64,000 nt of DNA from Paenibacillus sp. YPG26. GTDB lineage: Bacteria; Bacillota; Bacilli; Paenibacillales; Paenibacillaceae. How positions within the stretch are numbered: position 1 is the stretch's first letter; every line of letters begins with the position of its first letter. Below the pieces are notes generated by a model. That model made no database searches, was not told where the DNA came from, and was given only the letters and a program-made list of their open reading frames with translations. Shown in pieces: positions 52,620 through 63,140 of the stretch. Position numbers and translations under genes: made by a program. The stretch is taken from NCBI RefSeq assembly GCF_023704175.1, contig NZ_CP084530.1, positions 111,001-175,000 on the forward strand, in the 5' to 3' direction.

Positions 52620-52667
52620 TCCTGTATCAACTTGTTTCTAAAAAGTGAAAATAACCTCCCGGAATTA

Positions 52668-52696
52668 GCAGGAATTTCAAATTTTTGGGCGAATAT
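52668..52696 (+). promoter_or_regulatory. sigma-H type promoter of spo0F
   Basis: GCAGGAATT (RNAGGAWWW) at 52668-52676 and GGCGAATAT (RNNGAATWW) at 52688-52696, 11 bp apart, fit the B. subtilis sigma-H consensus. In B. subtilis spo0F also has a sigma-H promoter. Confidence 0.6.
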
Positions 52697-52769
52697 CTAA
52701 CACATCAGGCTGCTCGGCACTGGCGGTATTTGCAAGATGATTAGAGGATTTCGGGAGGGTTGTGTTTGA

Positions 52770-53144
52770 ATGGATAAGAAGCTTCTGATCGTTGATGACC
52801 AGAATGGTATCCGGATTTTGTTAATGGAAGTATTCAGCAGCGAGGGCTATACGACATATCAAGCAGCAAATGGCAAGCTTGCTTTAGAGATTGTGCGCAG
52901 TGAATCACCGGATCTGGTCCTGCTGGATATGAAGATTCCGGGCATGGACGGATTGGAGATTTTGAAGCATATCAAGGCTGCGAACCCTGACATTAAAGTC
53001 ATCATGATGACGGCTTATGGCGAGCTTGATATGATCAAGGAAGCGACAGAGCTTGGCGCTTTGATGCATTTCACGAAGCCGTTTGATATCGATGAGATGC
53101 GCATGGCCGTGAATATGCAGCTGAAAGGCGGCGCAATGATCTAG
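52770..53144 (+). CDS. spo0F: sporulation phosphorelay response regulator
   Basis: 124 residues from an ATG with GGGAGGG upstream. A stand-alone receiver domain: VDDQ (Asp9/Asp10), phosphoacceptor Asp53 in [11 protein letters not shown], Thr in MMTAYG and Lys in HFTKPF. Spo0F carries phosphate from sporulation kinases to Spo0B. Gene order pyrG-spo0F-fbaA is the same as in B. subtilis, which supports the name. Confidence 0.95.
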   Translation: MDKKLLIVDDQNGIRILLMEVFSSEGYTTYQAANGKLALEIVRSESPDLVLLDMKIPGMDGLEILKHIKAANPDIKVIMMTAYGELDMIKEATELGALMHFTKPFDIDEMRMAVNMQLKGGAMI

Positions 53145-53171
53145 GACTCCGGGAACGGAGTCCTTTTTTTT
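53144..53171 (+). terminator. spo0F terminator
   Basis: GGACTCC-GGGAAC-GGAGTCC stem and TTTTTTTT, directly on the stop codon. Confidence 0.9.
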
Positions 53172-53283
53172 GTCACGATTAGGCTCCAAAGGTGGTTTAG
53201 TATTTTGTCGATTATGTGGTATAATATGTAGGTGTGAGAATCGGGTAGTAAGTTATGTAGACCACTTTTAGGAGGACGAAACC

Positions 53284-54138
53284 ATGCCATTAGTATCCAT
53301 GAAAGAAATGTTGAACAAAGCACTTGAGGGGAAATATGCTGTAGGACAATACAATATTAACAACCTTGAGTGGACCCAAGCGATTCTGGCTGCCGCAGAA
53401 GAAGAGAAGTCACCAGTTATCCTTGGCGTATCCGAAGGCGCTGCACGCCACATGGGCGGTTTCTACACTATTGTTAAGATGGTAGAAGGTCTTATCCATG
53501 ATATGAAGATTACAGTTCCTGTAGCTATCCATCTTGACCATGGATCAAGCTTTGAGAAGTGTAAGGAAGCTATCGACGCTGGTTTCACTTCTGTAATGAT
53601 CGATGCTTCACATGGTCCTATCGAGCACAATATCGAGACTTCCAAGAAAGTTGTTGAATATGCTCACTCCAAGGGTGTTTCTGTTGAAGCAGAAGTAGGT
53701 CTTGTAGGTGGACAAGAGGACGATGTTGTAGCTGATGTGATGTATGCGAAGCTTGATGACTGCGTTCGTATCGTCAAAGAGACAGGCATCGATACTCTGG
53801 CTCCAGCACTTGGATCTGTACACGGACCATACAAAGGTGAACCAAACCTTGGTTTTGCTGAGATGGAAGAAATCCGCGACGCGGTTAACATTCCATTGGT
53901 TCTTCATGGCGGTACAGGCATCCCGACTCATGACATCAAGAAAGCGATCTCCCTGGGTACTTCCAAGATCAACGTGAACACTGAGAACCAAATCGAGTTC
54001 ACTAAAGCGGTTCGCGAAGTGCTTGCCGCTAAGCCGGAAGCTTATGACCCGCGTACATACATCGTACCAGGTCGCGAAGCAATCAAACAAACCGTAATCG
54101 GCAAGATCCGCGAGTTCGGTTCCAACAACCAAGCTTAA
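53284..54138 (+). CDS. fbaA: fructose-1,6-bisphosphate aldolase, class II
   Basis: 284 residues from an ATG with AGGAGGA upstream. Cleaves fructose-1,6-bisphosphate in glycolysis using zinc. Zinc and substrate residues: [24 protein letters not shown] (His), [15 protein letters not shown] and [17 protein letters not shown]. The protein fits the family length. Confidence 0.97.
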   Translation: MPLVSMKEMLNKALEGKYAVGQYNINNLEWTQAILAAAEEEKSPVILGVSEGAARHMGGFYTIVKMVEGLIHDMKITVPVAIHLDHGSSFEKCKEAIDAGFTSVMIDASHGPIEHNIETSKKVVEYAHSKGVSVEAEVGLVGGQEDDVVADVMYAKLDDCVRIVKETGIDTLAPALGSVHGPYKGEPNLGFAEMEEIRDAVNIPLVLHGGTGIPTHDIKKAISLGTSKINVNTENQIEFTKAVREVLAAKPEAYDPRTYIVPGREAIKQTVIGKIREFGSNNQA

Positions 54139-54154
54139 TAGTAGCTTCAGTTAT

Positions 54155-54193
54155 AGAAGAGGGATTTCGCCTGAGCGGAGTTCCTCTTCTTTG
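54155..54193 (+). terminator. fbaA terminator-like hairpin
   Basis: AGAAGAGGGATTTCG...CGGAGTTCCTCTTCT stem then TT; it has no long T tract. Confidence 0.65.
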
Positions 54194-54289
54194 CGTTCAA
54201 GATAGACAAAGGTGCTTTTATGAGGCAGAAGTGGTATCATGGAAAGGAATTGTCAGAATTATTTTGCCTGCAGGAGGAACCTCACTTTG

Positions 54290-55543
54290 ATGGAAAAATT
54301 AATGATCAGCGGCGGACGCCCGCTTAAGGGAACCGTTCAGATCAGCGGGGCCAAGAACAGTGCGATTGCGCTTCTGCCAGCAGCGATTCTAGCTGAATCG
54401 GAAGTCGTTCTGGACAATTTGCCAGAACTCAGCGATGTAGCTGTATTTACTGAAATTCTTGAAGATTTGGGTGCGAGCGTAACTTGGTCCGGGAATCAGA
54501 TCAGGATTGACCCAAGCACAATCAAATCTATTCCTATGCCTAATGGGCCTGTGAAGAAACTCCGGGCTTCATATTATATGATGGGAGCTCTGCTCGGCCG
54601 GTTTGGTGAAGCTACGATTGGACTTCCAGGAGGGTGTAATTTTGAACCCCGTCCGATTGACCAGCATATCAAAGGTTTTGAAGCGCTCGGCGCTACAGTA
54701 ACGAATGAGCATGGATCGATTCATTTGTATGCCAAGGAACTTACCGGAGCGAAGATATATCTGGATGTGTCCAGTGTGGGCGCCACGATTAATATTATGC
54801 TGGCTGCGGCCAGAGCTAAGGGATCTACGATTATTGAGAATGCTGCCAAGGAACCTGAAATTATAGATGTGGCTACTCTGCTTAATTCCATGGGTGCGAT
54901 TATTAAAGGAGCCGGGACCGAGACGATCCGCATTGAAGGCGTACGGGAGATGCACGGATGTCGGCATTCGATTATCCCTGACCGGATTCAGGCGGGGACT
55001 TATATGATTGCTGCGGCGGCAACCCGTGGTAATGTTCTTATTGATAATGTGATTCCCAAGCATTTGGAAGCTCTGACTGCCAAGCTGATTGAAATGGGCG
55101 TAACGGTTGAGGAGCTGGATGAATCCATCCGCGTTATCGGCGCTGCTTCTTACGGGCATGCTGATGTCAAGGCACTGATCTACCCTGGATTTCCTACGGA
55201 TCTGCAGTCGCCCATGACAAGTCTGTTAACCCAGACAGAAGGGGTCAGTGTGCTTAGCGATTTTGTATACAGCAACCGGTTCAAGCACGTTCCTGAGCTT
55301 GTGCGTATGGGCGCCAAGATTCGCGTTGAGGGTCGGTCTGCAATCATTGAAGGCGGCAAGCTTAACGCGGCCAAGGTGAAGGCGGCTGACCTGAGAGCAG
55401 GTGCAGCGCTGGTTATTGCCGGACTTACCGTAGAGGAAGGTATAACCGAGGTCTCTGGTGTTGAGTTCATTGATCGGGGATATGATCATCTTGTCACTAA
55501 TCTGCGTGAGCTTGGCGCGGACGTTTGGCGGCAGACCGAATAG
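54290..55543 (+). CDS. murA: UDP-N-acetylglucosamine 1-carboxyvinyltransferase
   Basis: 417 residues from the ATG at 54290 (GGAGGAAC upstream); an ORF start at 54239 lacks a good site. First committed step of peptidoglycan synthesis: adds enolpyruvate to UDP-GlcNAc. [17 protein letters not shown], catalytic Cys116 in [16 protein letters not shown], and [10 protein letters not shown] are family motifs. In B. subtilis the murA paralogue at this place (murAB/murZ) lies between fbaA and rho, fitting the order here. Confidence 0.95.
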   Translation: MEKLMISGGRPLKGTVQISGAKNSAIALLPAAILAESEVVLDNLPELSDVAVFTEILEDLGASVTWSGNQIRIDPSTIKSIPMPNGPVKKLRASYYMMGALLGRFGEATIGLPGGCNFEPRPIDQHIKGFEALGATVTNEHGSIHLYAKELTGAKIYLDVSSVGATINIMLAAARAKGSTIIENAAKEPEIIDVATLLNSMGAIIKGAGTETIRIEGVREMHGCRHSIIPDRIQAGTYMIAAAATRGNVLIDNVIPKHLEALTAKLIEMGVTVEELDESIRVIGAASYGHADVKALIYPGFPTDLQSPMTSLLTQTEGVSVLSDFVYSNRFKHVPELVRMGAKIRVEGRSAIIEGGKLNAAKVKAADLRAGAALVIAGLTVEEGITEVSGVEFIDRGYDHLVTNLRELGADVWRQTE

Positions 55544-55567
55544 TTCTCGGATAGTTTTAAGGAATCG

Positions 55568-55603
55568 ACAGGAGCAGCCGCTTAAGAGCCGGTCTGCTCC
55601 TGT
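55568..55603 (+). terminator. murA downstream hairpin
   Basis: ACAGGAGCAG/CTGCTCCTGT 10-bp stem, weak T content after it. In the 310-bp gap 55544-55852 I see no gene. Confidence 0.55.
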
Positions 55604-55852
55604 AAGATTGCTTCAGTGTAGCCCTCTAAGGAAGATTTTTGTTCTAGTCCGCATAACTCCCCCCACTACGGGTATAACTATTCTATAACTCTTAAGTTGT
55701 TATCATAGATTTAACCATTCATAGAATCATGCTCCATCTCTTCGGATTGGAACTTCTTATTACCCTCGTGTATTACTCTGGCTAATATTTTCTTATCTTT
55801 CATTTCCGGCTTGTATGACATTGAATTATAAATTGAATAGGTGGTTAATTAC

Positions 55853-57178
55853 ATGGATCTTCAGATTGCTGATTTGGAAGACAAGAAGCTGACGGATTTG
55901 TACAAGCTTGCCAAGCAGTATCAAATTCCGTATTACGGACAGCTCAAGAAGAAAGAACTGATTTTTGCTATACTACGCGCTCAAGCCGAGCAGAGCGGTC
56001 TTATGTTCATGGAGGGTGTGCTTGAGATTCTGCCGGAAGGCTACGGGTTCCTGCGTCCCATCAACTATTTGCCAAGTACGGAGGATATTTATATTTCCGC
56101 ATCCCAAATTCGCAAGTTCGATCTGCGGACCGGTGATCTGGTATCCGGTAAATGCCGTACGCCGAAGGAGAACGAGCGTTATTTCGGTCTGCTTCAAGTT
56201 AATGCCGTCAACGGTGAGGACCCGGGACAGGCTTCCGAACGTCTTCATTTCCCGGCATTAACGCCGCTGTATCCTCAGAAGAAGCTTTCGCTTGAGACCT
56301 CGCCTACCTCGTTGTCAACCCGGATTATGGACCTGCTTGCTCCGGTTGGACTTGGACAGCGCGGACTCATCGTGGCGCCTCCGAAGGCTGGTAAGACCTT
56401 GCTGCTTAAGGAGATTGCGAACAGTATTTCTACCAATAACCCGGACATTTCTTTGTTTGTGCTGCTTATTGATGAGCGCCCGGAGGAAGTCACGGATATG
56501 CAGCGTTCGGTAAAAGGAGAGGTTATCGCCTCCACCTTCGACGAGCTCCCTGAGAACCACATCAAGGTGGCCGAGCTTGTGCTGCAGCGCGCCCTGCGCC
56601 TTGTCGAACATAAGAAAGACGTGGTCATTCTTATGGATAGTATTACCCGGCTTGCCCGTGCGTACAATCTCGTTGTTCCGCCATCTGGACGGACACTCAG
56701 CGGGGGTATTGACCCGGCTGCGTTCCACCGGCCGAAGCGGTTCTTCGGGTCTGCGCGGAATGTGGAGGAAGGCGGCAGTCTGACGATTCTCGCCACCGCA
56801 CTTGTGGATACCGGCTCGCGGATGGACGATATTATTTATGAAGAGTTCAAAGGCACAGGGAACATGGAGCTTCATCTGGACCGGAAGCTGGCTGAACGGC
56901 GTATCTTCCCGGCGATCGACATCCGGCGCTCGGGTACCCGCCGCGAAGAGGTGCTTCTCACGAAGGAAGAGCTGGATACGATCTGGTCTATTCGCAAGAA
57001 TATGAATGAGAGTTATGATTTTGTGGAGGGATTCCTCAAGAAGCTGCGTGATTCCAAGACGAATGAAGAATTCCTGGCCTCGTTTGATACGGCTGGCAAT
57101 GCTCCGGCATCTACTGCGTCCGGCAGTTCAGGCCCGCGCCGTTCCAGTCGTCAAGCACCATCCCCTTTAAGCACTTAA
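55853..57178 (+). CDS. rho: transcription termination factor Rho
   Basis: 441 residues from the ATG at 55853 with AGGTGG 8 bp upstream. The N-terminal RNA-binding domain ([32 protein letters not shown]) is followed by an ATPase: [20 protein letters not shown] (Walker A), [29 protein letters not shown] (Walker B) and the Q/R-loops. The C-terminus carries a Ser/Ala-rich tail of about 30 residues. Transcription-stopping motor; monocistronic or part of a longer unit with the next gene. Confidence 0.97.
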   Translation: MDLQIADLEDKKLTDLYKLAKQYQIPYYGQLKKKELIFAILRAQAEQSGLMFMEGVLEILPEGYGFLRPINYLPSTEDIYISASQIRKFDLRTGDLVSGKCRTPKENERYFGLLQVNAVNGEDPGQASERLHFPALTPLYPQKKLSLETSPTSLSTRIMDLLAPVGLGQRGLIVAPPKAGKTLLLKEIANSISTNNPDISLFVLLIDERPEEVTDMQRSVKGEVIASTFDELPENHIKVAELVLQRALRLVEHKKDVVILMDSITRLARAYNLVVPPSGRTLSGGIDPAAFHRPKRFFGSARNVEEGGSLTILATALVDTGSRMDDIIYEEFKGTGNMELHLDRKLAERRIFPAIDIRRSGTRREEVLLTKEELDTIWSIRKNMNESYDFVEGFLKKLRDSKTNEEFLASFDTAGNAPASTASGSSGPRRSSRQAPSPLST

Positions 57179-57231
57179 CACACAGCTTGGCGGTCTGATT
57201 GCAGAACTACTAAGCTATAGAGGAGAACAAC

Positions 57232-58509
57232 ATGTATTTGGTATATGCGGATGAACAAGGAAATGTATTCGATCATCCTTCCCTGTACGGGCTCGCCCGG
57301 AGTGGGGATATGATCGTTGAGATTATGGAAGATGAGCTGATCCCTCTGCCTGATGGGGCTACGCTGGTCGGTCTGCCGAGCACCCGTCCGGTGGGTCTTG
57401 ATCCTGAGAGTGGAGAGATGCAGGCCCTTCCCGGCAACGTGCAAGCGGTGGGAGCACTGCTTCCGCAGGGCTTTACACGTCTATGCTTGCCTGGTTATGT
57501 GAAGACGGACAAGGAGTATAAGCTGCCTCTGTTCGGTTATTCTGCGGTAGTGTGGAGTGAAGGGAAGTTCTATGTGACAGCGCGTCTAACTGACGACCCT
57601 GAGAAATGGAACCCGCTGAACTGCGACCCCCTGGAGCTTAAGAGCCAAGTGAAGCGGATGAGAGAAGAATATCCAGAGAACCGGCTCTATGAGCATCTCT
57701 CGAACTGTGCACTCGGCTATGAGTGTCTAACAGCCTCGAACACCTTCCTGAACCGCTGGGAAGGCGCGGTACCCGTGTCGTATTCCTGCAATGCGGGCTG
57801 TTTTGGATGTATTTCCGAGCAGCCGGATGACAGCGGATTTGTCTCACCGCAGACACGGATGAATTTCCGCCCTAGAACCGAGGAGATCGTAGAAGTAATG
57901 CTTGAGCATCTGAAGACGCCGGAGTCCATTATCAGCTTTGGGCAGGGATGTGAGGGTGAACCTTCTACACAAGCCAAGCTGATTATTGATGCGATCCGCC
58001 AGGTCCGTGACATCACGGATATGGGATATATTAATATCAACACAAATGCGGGCCTGAGCGATCACATTCGTGGCATTGTGGATGCAGGGCTTGATCTGAT
58101 GCGCGTCAGTACCATCAGTGCTTTGGATGACCACTATAACGCATACTACAAGCCGAGAGGGTATACTCTTGCGAATGTAGAGAAGTCTCTTCGTTATGCT
58201 TCGGACCAAGGTGTCTACACTTCGATTAACTATCTGATTTTCCCTGGTGTTACTGACCGTGAAGAAGAGATCGAGGCGATGATCGAATTCGCTAGACGCA
58301 CCAAGCTTCGGTTGATTCAGTGGCGCAACCTGAATATCGATCCCGAGAGTTATCTAGGGCTGATCCCCAAAGCCAAGGGTGACATTCTTGGCATGAAGCA
58401 GGCGATCGAGATATTCCAAGAGGAGCTGCCGGATGTCGTGATGGGGTCTTACTCTCATGTGCCGCCAGCTGAGCTTAAGCGGTTCAAGAACGGTATCCGC
58501 AACGCTTAA
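57232..58509 (+). CDS. radical SAM protein of unknown reaction, located between rho and rpmE
   Basis: 425 residues from an ATG with AGAGGAG upstream. An N-terminal domain of about 150 residues (LVYADEQGNVFDHPSLYGLARSGD...) precedes the radical SAM core: SYSCNAGCFGCISEQ (CxxxCxxC), then FGQGCEGEPSTQAKLI, RIVDAGLDLMRVS and YLIFPGVTDREEEIEAM. I do not recognise the substrate. Position between rho and rpmE is unusual compared with B. subtilis, where rpmE directly follows rho. Confidence 0.8.
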   Translation: MYLVYADEQGNVFDHPSLYGLARSGDMIVEIMEDELIPLPDGATLVGLPSTRPVGLDPESGEMQALPGNVQAVGALLPQGFTRLCLPGYVKTDKEYKLPLFGYSAVVWSEGKFYVTARLTDDPEKWNPLNCDPLELKSQVKRMREEYPENRLYEHLSNCALGYECLTASNTFLNRWEGAVPVSYSCNAGCFGCISEQPDDSGFVSPQTRMNFRPRTEEIVEVMLEHLKTPESIISFGQGCEGEPSTQAKLIIDAIRQVRDITDMGYININTNAGLSDHIRGIVDAGLDLMRVSTISALDDHYNAYYKPRGYTLANVEKSLRYASDQGVYTSINYLIFPGVTDREEEIEAMIEFARRTKLRLIQWRNLNIDPESYLGLIPKAKGDILGMKQAIEIFQEELPDVVMGSYSHVPPAELKRFKNGIRNA

Positions 58510-58516
58510 TAAGCAA

Positions 58517-58546
58517 TTGCAATTATTGGTCTGACTATGGTACAAT
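58517..58546 (+). promoter_or_regulatory. rpmE promoter
   Basis: TTGCAA (58517-58522), 18 bp, TACAAT (58541-58546), 60 bp before the rpmE start. Confidence 0.65.
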
Positions 58547-58607
58547 CATAGTTGGTTATTATAACTCTGGGTACGCATGAGACTCAGGGCGGAAAGAGGT
58601 GAAAGTC

Positions 58608-58805
58608 ATGAATCAAGCTATTCAACCGAAATATCACGTGACTACTGTTACTTGCGCATGCGGTAATAAGTTCGAAACAGGATCTGTTCAAGAGGATCTT
58701 CGCGTGGAGATTTGCTCCGCTTGCCACCCGTTCTTCACAGGCAAACAGAAATTCCTGGATGCTGGCGGCCGCGTTGATAAATTTAAGAAGAAATACGGAA
58801 TCTAA
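58608..58805 (+). CDS. rpmE: 50S ribosomal protein L31
   Basis: 65 residues from the ATG at 58608 with AAAGAGGTG upstream; a GTG three codons earlier would sit on this site. Zinc-binding form: [12 protein letters not shown] (Cys-x-Cys) and [11 protein letters not shown] (CxxC). Length and sequence match L31. Confidence 0.97.
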   Translation: MNQAIQPKYHVTTVTCACGNKFETGSVQEDLRVEICSACHPFFTGKQKFLDAGGRVDKFKKKYGI

Positions 58806-58842
58806 TACGATCATCTGCCCTGCAGCCTGATCGATATATGTC

Positions 58843-58874
58843 AATCCCCTCTGATTCGTCAGAGGGGATTTTTC
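58843..58874 (+). terminator. rpmE terminator
   Basis: CCCCTCTGA-TTCG-TCAGAGGGG stem then ATTTTTCTT. Confidence 0.85.
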
Positions 58875-59062
58875 TTGTGTTTAAAGGATAAATAATTCAA
58901 TTAATAGCATAATGGACGTTACCATGTTAGAAGCTTGGATACGTTCAAAGTAAGATGGATTTCTATATAATTGAAGTATAGACTGTGTGAATGGTTTCAT
59001 GCCCCAGCAAGTGGCTGTCAGAATCCAAACGTTCAATTCTATAGTTCATTCCGTATAATTAC

Positions 59063-60319
59063 TTAGTTTTCTGTGAGCTCAATCGACTCGTTGATTTTGT
59101 CCCATACGTTCTGTTTGCCGAATCCAAGTCTCCAGAAGGCGAGACCTTTCAGACCATATCGTTTGGCCAGACCAACCTTGGTATTCACCGTATGCTCATT
59201 CTCGCTGTACAAGTTCACACCCAGTACAAGCTTGTCCTTGGGAACTGATTTAAGCGCGAGCTTGATGGCATTATCTACTTGATCCGCCGGTTGGGGGAGC
59301 TTCTCATTCGTATAGGCATAAGCCATAATAATAAGTTCGTCCGCCAGCTCACCCAGCTTCTTATAGTCATAACCGTGGTAAGCTCCATTAAGCGGTGGGA
59401 GGGCAAGCGACAGCTTTAGACCCGCGGCATGTGCTGCATGCGCAGTCTCTTGGACAAAGTTGTTGTATGAAGCCTGCACGGCTTTGGCGTCACCTGTCAG
59501 GCCTAGTCCTTCCAGGTCAAGGAGAACGCCTTTAAATTTACTTTTAACCGCCGTATCTATGATTTGCTTGATGGCATTTTCGCGCGCCGTTTGGTCCTCT
59601 ACGATCTTAGTCAGCTCTCCCTTGGTGTCTCCGGAGAAGACGAGCAGATAGGGGAGTGTCCCCGCCGCGGCAGTGTCAATAACCAGACTTTCAGGTGTGA
59701 CCTCGCCAGCTGGCTTTGGCCATCTGAAATCTGTTCCCGAAGTGGTGAAAGCGCCTGTGGCGTCAATTCGGCTCCATCCGAACCCTACAGCATCAAAGTC
59801 AGGAATCATAGCGGATTCGCTGTATGAGTTCATTGCGTAGAAAGCCAGTGTGTAGAGTTTCTCGCGGGGTGATCCAATAGTTACGGTGTTCGACGGCCCG
59901 TCCCATTTCACTGCGGCTCCGAACTGCTGGCTGAAGAAGCTGAGTGGAATCATCGTGGTGCCGCCAATCGTCTGCGGAGGCAGTGCGATAGCTACCTTTT
60001 GACCATTTACCAGAGCATTCTTGCTGCCGAGTGTTAAGGTTACTCTCTTGGTTACTCCGCTTGTGGTCTTGACAGCTGTGATCGACTTCGATTTCTCATT
60101 CCAGTTCACGGTTACTCCAAGAGCCTCGGAGATGGCCCGAAAAGGGACCAGGGTTGTTCCCTTGACAATCGCCGGCTGGGTTGGAAAAGGAAGCGGATAA
60201 CCGTCAAGTAAGATATTTACTTTGCCGGCGGCGCTGGCCGGGCTGGTTCCTAGTCCTCCGAATGCTGAGATCGCCAGGGTCAGGCCAAGAATAGCTTTTG
60301 TCTTCTTAAAAGGATTCAT
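59063..60319 (-). CDS. secreted GH18-like protein with copper-amine-oxidase-N domain
   Basis: 418 residues from an ATG. Signal peptide (KKTKAILGLTLAISAFGGLG...ASAA). Residues about 33-150 form a copper amine oxidase N-terminal-like (stalk) domain: VNILLDGYPLPFPTQPAIV, GTTLVPFRAISEALGVTVNW and MIPLSFFSQQFGAAVKW. Residues about 155-410 form a glycoside-hydrolase-18-like barrel with FKGVLLDLEGLGLTGD in place of the usual DGxDxDxE; the acid Glu seems to be kept. Such proteins cleave or bind peptidoglycan or chitin, often in spores. Activity is uncertain because of the altered motif. Confidence 0.8.
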   Translation of the reverse strand: MNPFKKTKAILGLTLAISAFGGLGTSPASAAGKVNILLDGYPLPFPTQPAIVKGTTLVPFRAISEALGVTVNWNEKSKSITAVKTTSGVTKRVTLTLGSKNALVNGQKVAIALPPQTIGGTTMIPLSFFSQQFGAAVKWDGPSNTVTIGSPREKLYTLAFYAMNSYSESAMIPDFDAVGFGWSRIDATGAFTTSGTDFRWPKPAGEVTPESLVIDTAAAGTLPYLLVFSGDTKGELTKIVEDQTARENAIKQIIDTAVKSKFKGVLLDLEGLGLTGDAKAVQASYNNFVQETAHAAHAAGLKLSLALPPLNGAYHGYDYKKLGELADELIIMAYAYTNEKLPQPADQVDNAIKLALKSVPKDKLVLGVNLYSENEHTVNTKVGLAKRYGLKGLAFWRLGFGKQNVWDKINESIELTEN

Positions 60320-60543
60320 TATACCAATTAGCCACCTTCCTTAGGGTACTTGCTAGCTTAAACATCAGAGCTCCCGCTTACATTAGTGTCGCCGCTGAAT
60401 ATTATTGAGTGCGGCACGAAGATTTCGAATATGTTATTCAGGCACTCTATTAATTATATCAATAGTTTAGTATAAATTGGAATATATAGTTATATTTGAA
60501 ATGTGGATTGCGTCGGGCTATTTTGTTAACTTCCTCCAACTGT

Positions 60544-60572
60544 TTGCATTTTGTACAAGCTTGAGATATACT
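60544..60572 (+). promoter_or_regulatory. promoter of the SRP RNA gene
   Basis: TTGCAT (60544-60549), 17 bp, TATACT (60567-60572), about 8 bp before the start of the RNA. Confidence 0.7.
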
Positions 60573-60579
60573 TATTTTC

Positions 60580-60856
60580 ACCGTGCTAGATGGGGAGGTA
60601 GCGGTGCCCTGTAACTCGCAATCCGCTGTAGCGAGGTTGAATTCCTATTAGAGGTCTTGCTGATGTGAGGTTTGGTTCTTGCAGTCAATGTTGACGGCTG
60701 GGTCCTCCGCAATGAGTAACTGTGAACCTGGTCAGGTCCGGAAGGAAGCAGCCATAAGCAGTCCCACTCTTGTGCCGGAGGGTGGCCTAGCCCGAGTTGA
60801 TCTGCAAGGGTGCCGCTTGGATCGCAATGATCGATAATAGGTGCACGGTACACCTA
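60580..60856 (+). ncRNA. scr: signal recognition particle RNA (scRNA, large Bacillus type)
   Basis: About 275 nt with GTGCTAGATGGGGAGGTAGC at the 5' end and the conserved GGTCAGGTCCGGAAGGAAGC loop region at 60735-60754. The 3' end GTGCACGGTACAC pairs with the 5' GTGCTA region. The Alu-type 5' part and the S domain are both visible. Located upstream of dnaX as in B. subtilis. Acts in co-translational membrane targeting with Ffh. Confidence 0.95.
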
Positions 60857-60866
60857 TAGCTAACAT

Positions 60867-60904
60867 GAACATCTTTGCCCTGACAGGTGAAGATGTTTTT
60901 TTGT
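60867..60904 (+). terminator. scr terminator
   Basis: AACATCTT...GAAGATGTTTTTTT stem-loop with T run. Confidence 0.8.
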
Positions 60905-61018
60905 CGGCTTTTTCCCTGTTTTCAGTCGATTAAAAAGTTTTTCTCGTCCAAGGAGTATAGTATAATAGAGGTATGCGTTTCATGTAATTAACGGGAAGTC
61001 TGAAAGAAGGTGCCGCAA

Positions 61019-62770
61019 GTGGAACATATCGCGCTGTACCGCGCATGGCGGCCGCAGTCGTTTCAAGATATGGTAGGTCAGCAGCACATTATCCGGACGC
61101 TTCAGAATGCGATCCGGGAGAACCGGTTGTCTCATGCTTACTTGTTCAGTGGGCCTCGGGGAACCGGGAAGACAAGTGCTGCGAAGATATTAGCCAAGGC
61201 CGTGAACTGTGAGAGTGGACCGGCGGCTGAGCCTTGTAATGAGTGTGAATCCTGCAGACGCATTACAGCGGGAGCTGTAATGGACGTGCTCGAGATAGAT
61301 GCGGCCTCCAACCGGGGGGTCGAAGAGATAAGGGACCTGCGTGAGAAGGTGAAGTATGCGCCAACGGAGGTCCGGCACAAGGTATATATCATAGATGAGG
61401 TTCACATGCTGACGACGGAAGCGTTCAATGCGCTGCTTAAGACACTGGAGGAGCCGCCTCCGCATGTGATGTTTATTCTGGCTACAACGGAGCCTCACCG
61501 ACTTCCGGCCACGGTGATTTCGCGATGTCAGCGGTTCGACTTTCGCAGGGTATCCCTGGAGAAGCAGAGCGACAGGCTGAAGCTGATTTGCGAACAGGAG
61601 AAGATCACCGCCGATGATGAGGCCATACAGTATATTGCCCGGCTATCAGATGGCGGAATGCGGGATGCGTTAAGCATACTGGATCAGATCTCTTCTTTTA
61701 CCGATGGACATGTCTCTTATGAACAAGCACTGGCCATGACCGGCGGTATTCCATCACGCCAATTCGCCGAGCTTGCCGAGGCTCTGTCGCGGGGAGATAT
61801 CGGCGGCGTGCTGCAGATGATTGAAGCATTTATGCAGGAAGGCAAGAGTGCGGATAAATGTATGGAGAATCTGCTCTACTACTTCCGTGACCTGCTGATG
61901 ATCAAGATGGTACCCAAGGCTGGGCACATGACGGAGCGGGTTCTGGATGCGCGGGATTTTGAAGAAATGGCGAAAGCCTTTACAAAGCCGCAGCTGTTCG
62001 GTATTATCGACACGTTGAATCATTATCAGACCGAGATGAAGTATGCGGCACAGCCGCAAATGCTTTTTGAGGTTGCTCTGCTCAAGTTATGCAGCATTGC
62101 CCAGGAAGATTCGCCAAGCCTATCGGCCCAGGCCTCGGCTCCTGACAAGAGTGCGGATGCCTCCGAGGTTCAGCAGCTTAGACGCCAGCTGTTAGAGCTT
62201 GAGAAGAAGCTGGATCAAGCGCTCAAGAATGGCTTGTCTTCTGGTGCTGGCGGTTCCGACTCTTCGGGCCCGTCCCGCTCACAAGCCAGCAGGTCTCCTT
62301 CGCCCAGAATCTCGTCACTTGCGAAGATTCCATCGAATATTGACCAGTATATTGCTCAGCGCAGTTCGCCGGAATTCATCACGATTCAGAATAAGTGGAA
62401 TCAGATCCTGCAGCGTGTGAAGGAGGAGAAGGTTACGATTCACGCCTGGTTCATGAATGGGGAACCTGTCTCCATGCTGGATCACAACGTGCTTGTAGCT
62501 TTCAAGAACGACATTCACCGTGAGACCACGGAGAAACCGGCTAACAAAGAAGTGATTGAGCGTATATTAGAGCAGCAGCTCGGAGGCCCTTTCCGTCTTG
62601 TCAGCATGATGCAGAAGGATTGGAATGAGGCTATCCAGGGTGCGGGGACCCCGTCACCAGAGCCCTTTGAGCTGGAACCGGGTCCTGGTGAAGGCGGAGC
62701 AAGCAAGGAACCGTGGGTGGATGAGGCGCTTCAGATGTTTGGAGATGACCTTGTAGTTATCAAAGAGTAA
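61019..62770 (+). CDS. dnaX: DNA polymerase III subunit gamma/tau
   Basis: 583 residues from the GTG at 61019 with AGAAGG 8 bp upstream; a GTG at 61010 is too close. Clamp-loader ATPase: [17 protein letters not shown] (Walker A), a CxxxxxxxxCxxCxxC zinc-binding stretch, [17 protein letters not shown] (Walker B-like DEVH) and SRCQRFDF. The C-terminal tau-specific part is Ser-rich then helical. Followed 31 bp later by ebfC. Confidence 0.97.
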   Translation: MEHIALYRAWRPQSFQDMVGQQHIIRTLQNAIRENRLSHAYLFSGPRGTGKTSAAKILAKAVNCESGPAAEPCNECESCRRITAGAVMDVLEIDAASNRGVEEIRDLREKVKYAPTEVRHKVYIIDEVHMLTTEAFNALLKTLEEPPPHVMFILATTEPHRLPATVISRCQRFDFRRVSLEKQSDRLKLICEQEKITADDEAIQYIARLSDGGMRDALSILDQISSFTDGHVSYEQALAMTGGIPSRQFAELAEALSRGDIGGVLQMIEAFMQEGKSADKCMENLLYYFRDLLMIKMVPKAGHMTERVLDARDFEEMAKAFTKPQLFGIIDTLNHYQTEMKYAAQPQMLFEVALLKLCSIAQEDSPSLSAQASAPDKSADASEVQQLRRQLLELEKKLDQALKNGLSSGAGGSDSSGPSRSQASRSPSPRISSLAKIPSNIDQYIAQRSSPEFITIQNKWNQILQRVKEEKVTIHAWFMNGEPVSMLDHNVLVAFKNDIHRETTEKPANKEVIERILEQQLGGPFRLVSMMQKDWNEAIQGAGTPSPEPFELEPGPGEGGASKEPWVDEALQMFGDDLVVIKE

Positions 62771-62801
62771 CTTTATATACCAATCTAAAGGAGTGTTGAC
62801 G

Positions 62802-63113
62802 GTGAATAATATGAACCAGATGATGAAGCAAGTGAAGAAAATGCAGGAGCAAATGCTGAAAGCTCAGGAGGAGCTTGGTGATAAAGTCATGGAGGGTACC
62901 TCCGGTGGCGGCGTTGTGAATGTGAAGGTTAACGGCCACAAGAAAGTTCTATCTATTGATATTAAGCCAGAGGCTGTAGATCCGGACGATGTGGAAATGC
63001 TTCAGGATTTGATCCTGACCGCAGTTAATGATGCTCTTGCCAAAGCTGAAGAATTGGCTAACCAGGATATGGGCAAATTCACAGGCGGTATGAAAATTCC
63101 AGGATTGTTCTAA
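62802..63113 (+). CDS. ebfC: YbaB/EbfC nucleoid-associated protein
   Basis: 103 residues from a GTG at 62802, with AAAGGAG 8 bp upstream. [23 protein letters not shown] forms a coiled-coil start, and [21 protein letters not shown] is typical of the family. Conserved neighbour of recR and dnaX. Binds DNA as a dimer, role in nucleoid or recombination. Confidence 0.93.
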   Translation: MNNMNQMMKQVKKMQEQMLKAQEELGDKVMEGTSGGGVVNVKVNGHKKVLSIDIKPEAVDPDDVEMLQDLILTAVNDALAKAEELANQDMGKFTGGMKIPGLF

Positions 63114-63140
63114 TCATAATATTGAAGGAGCACGCTTAAT

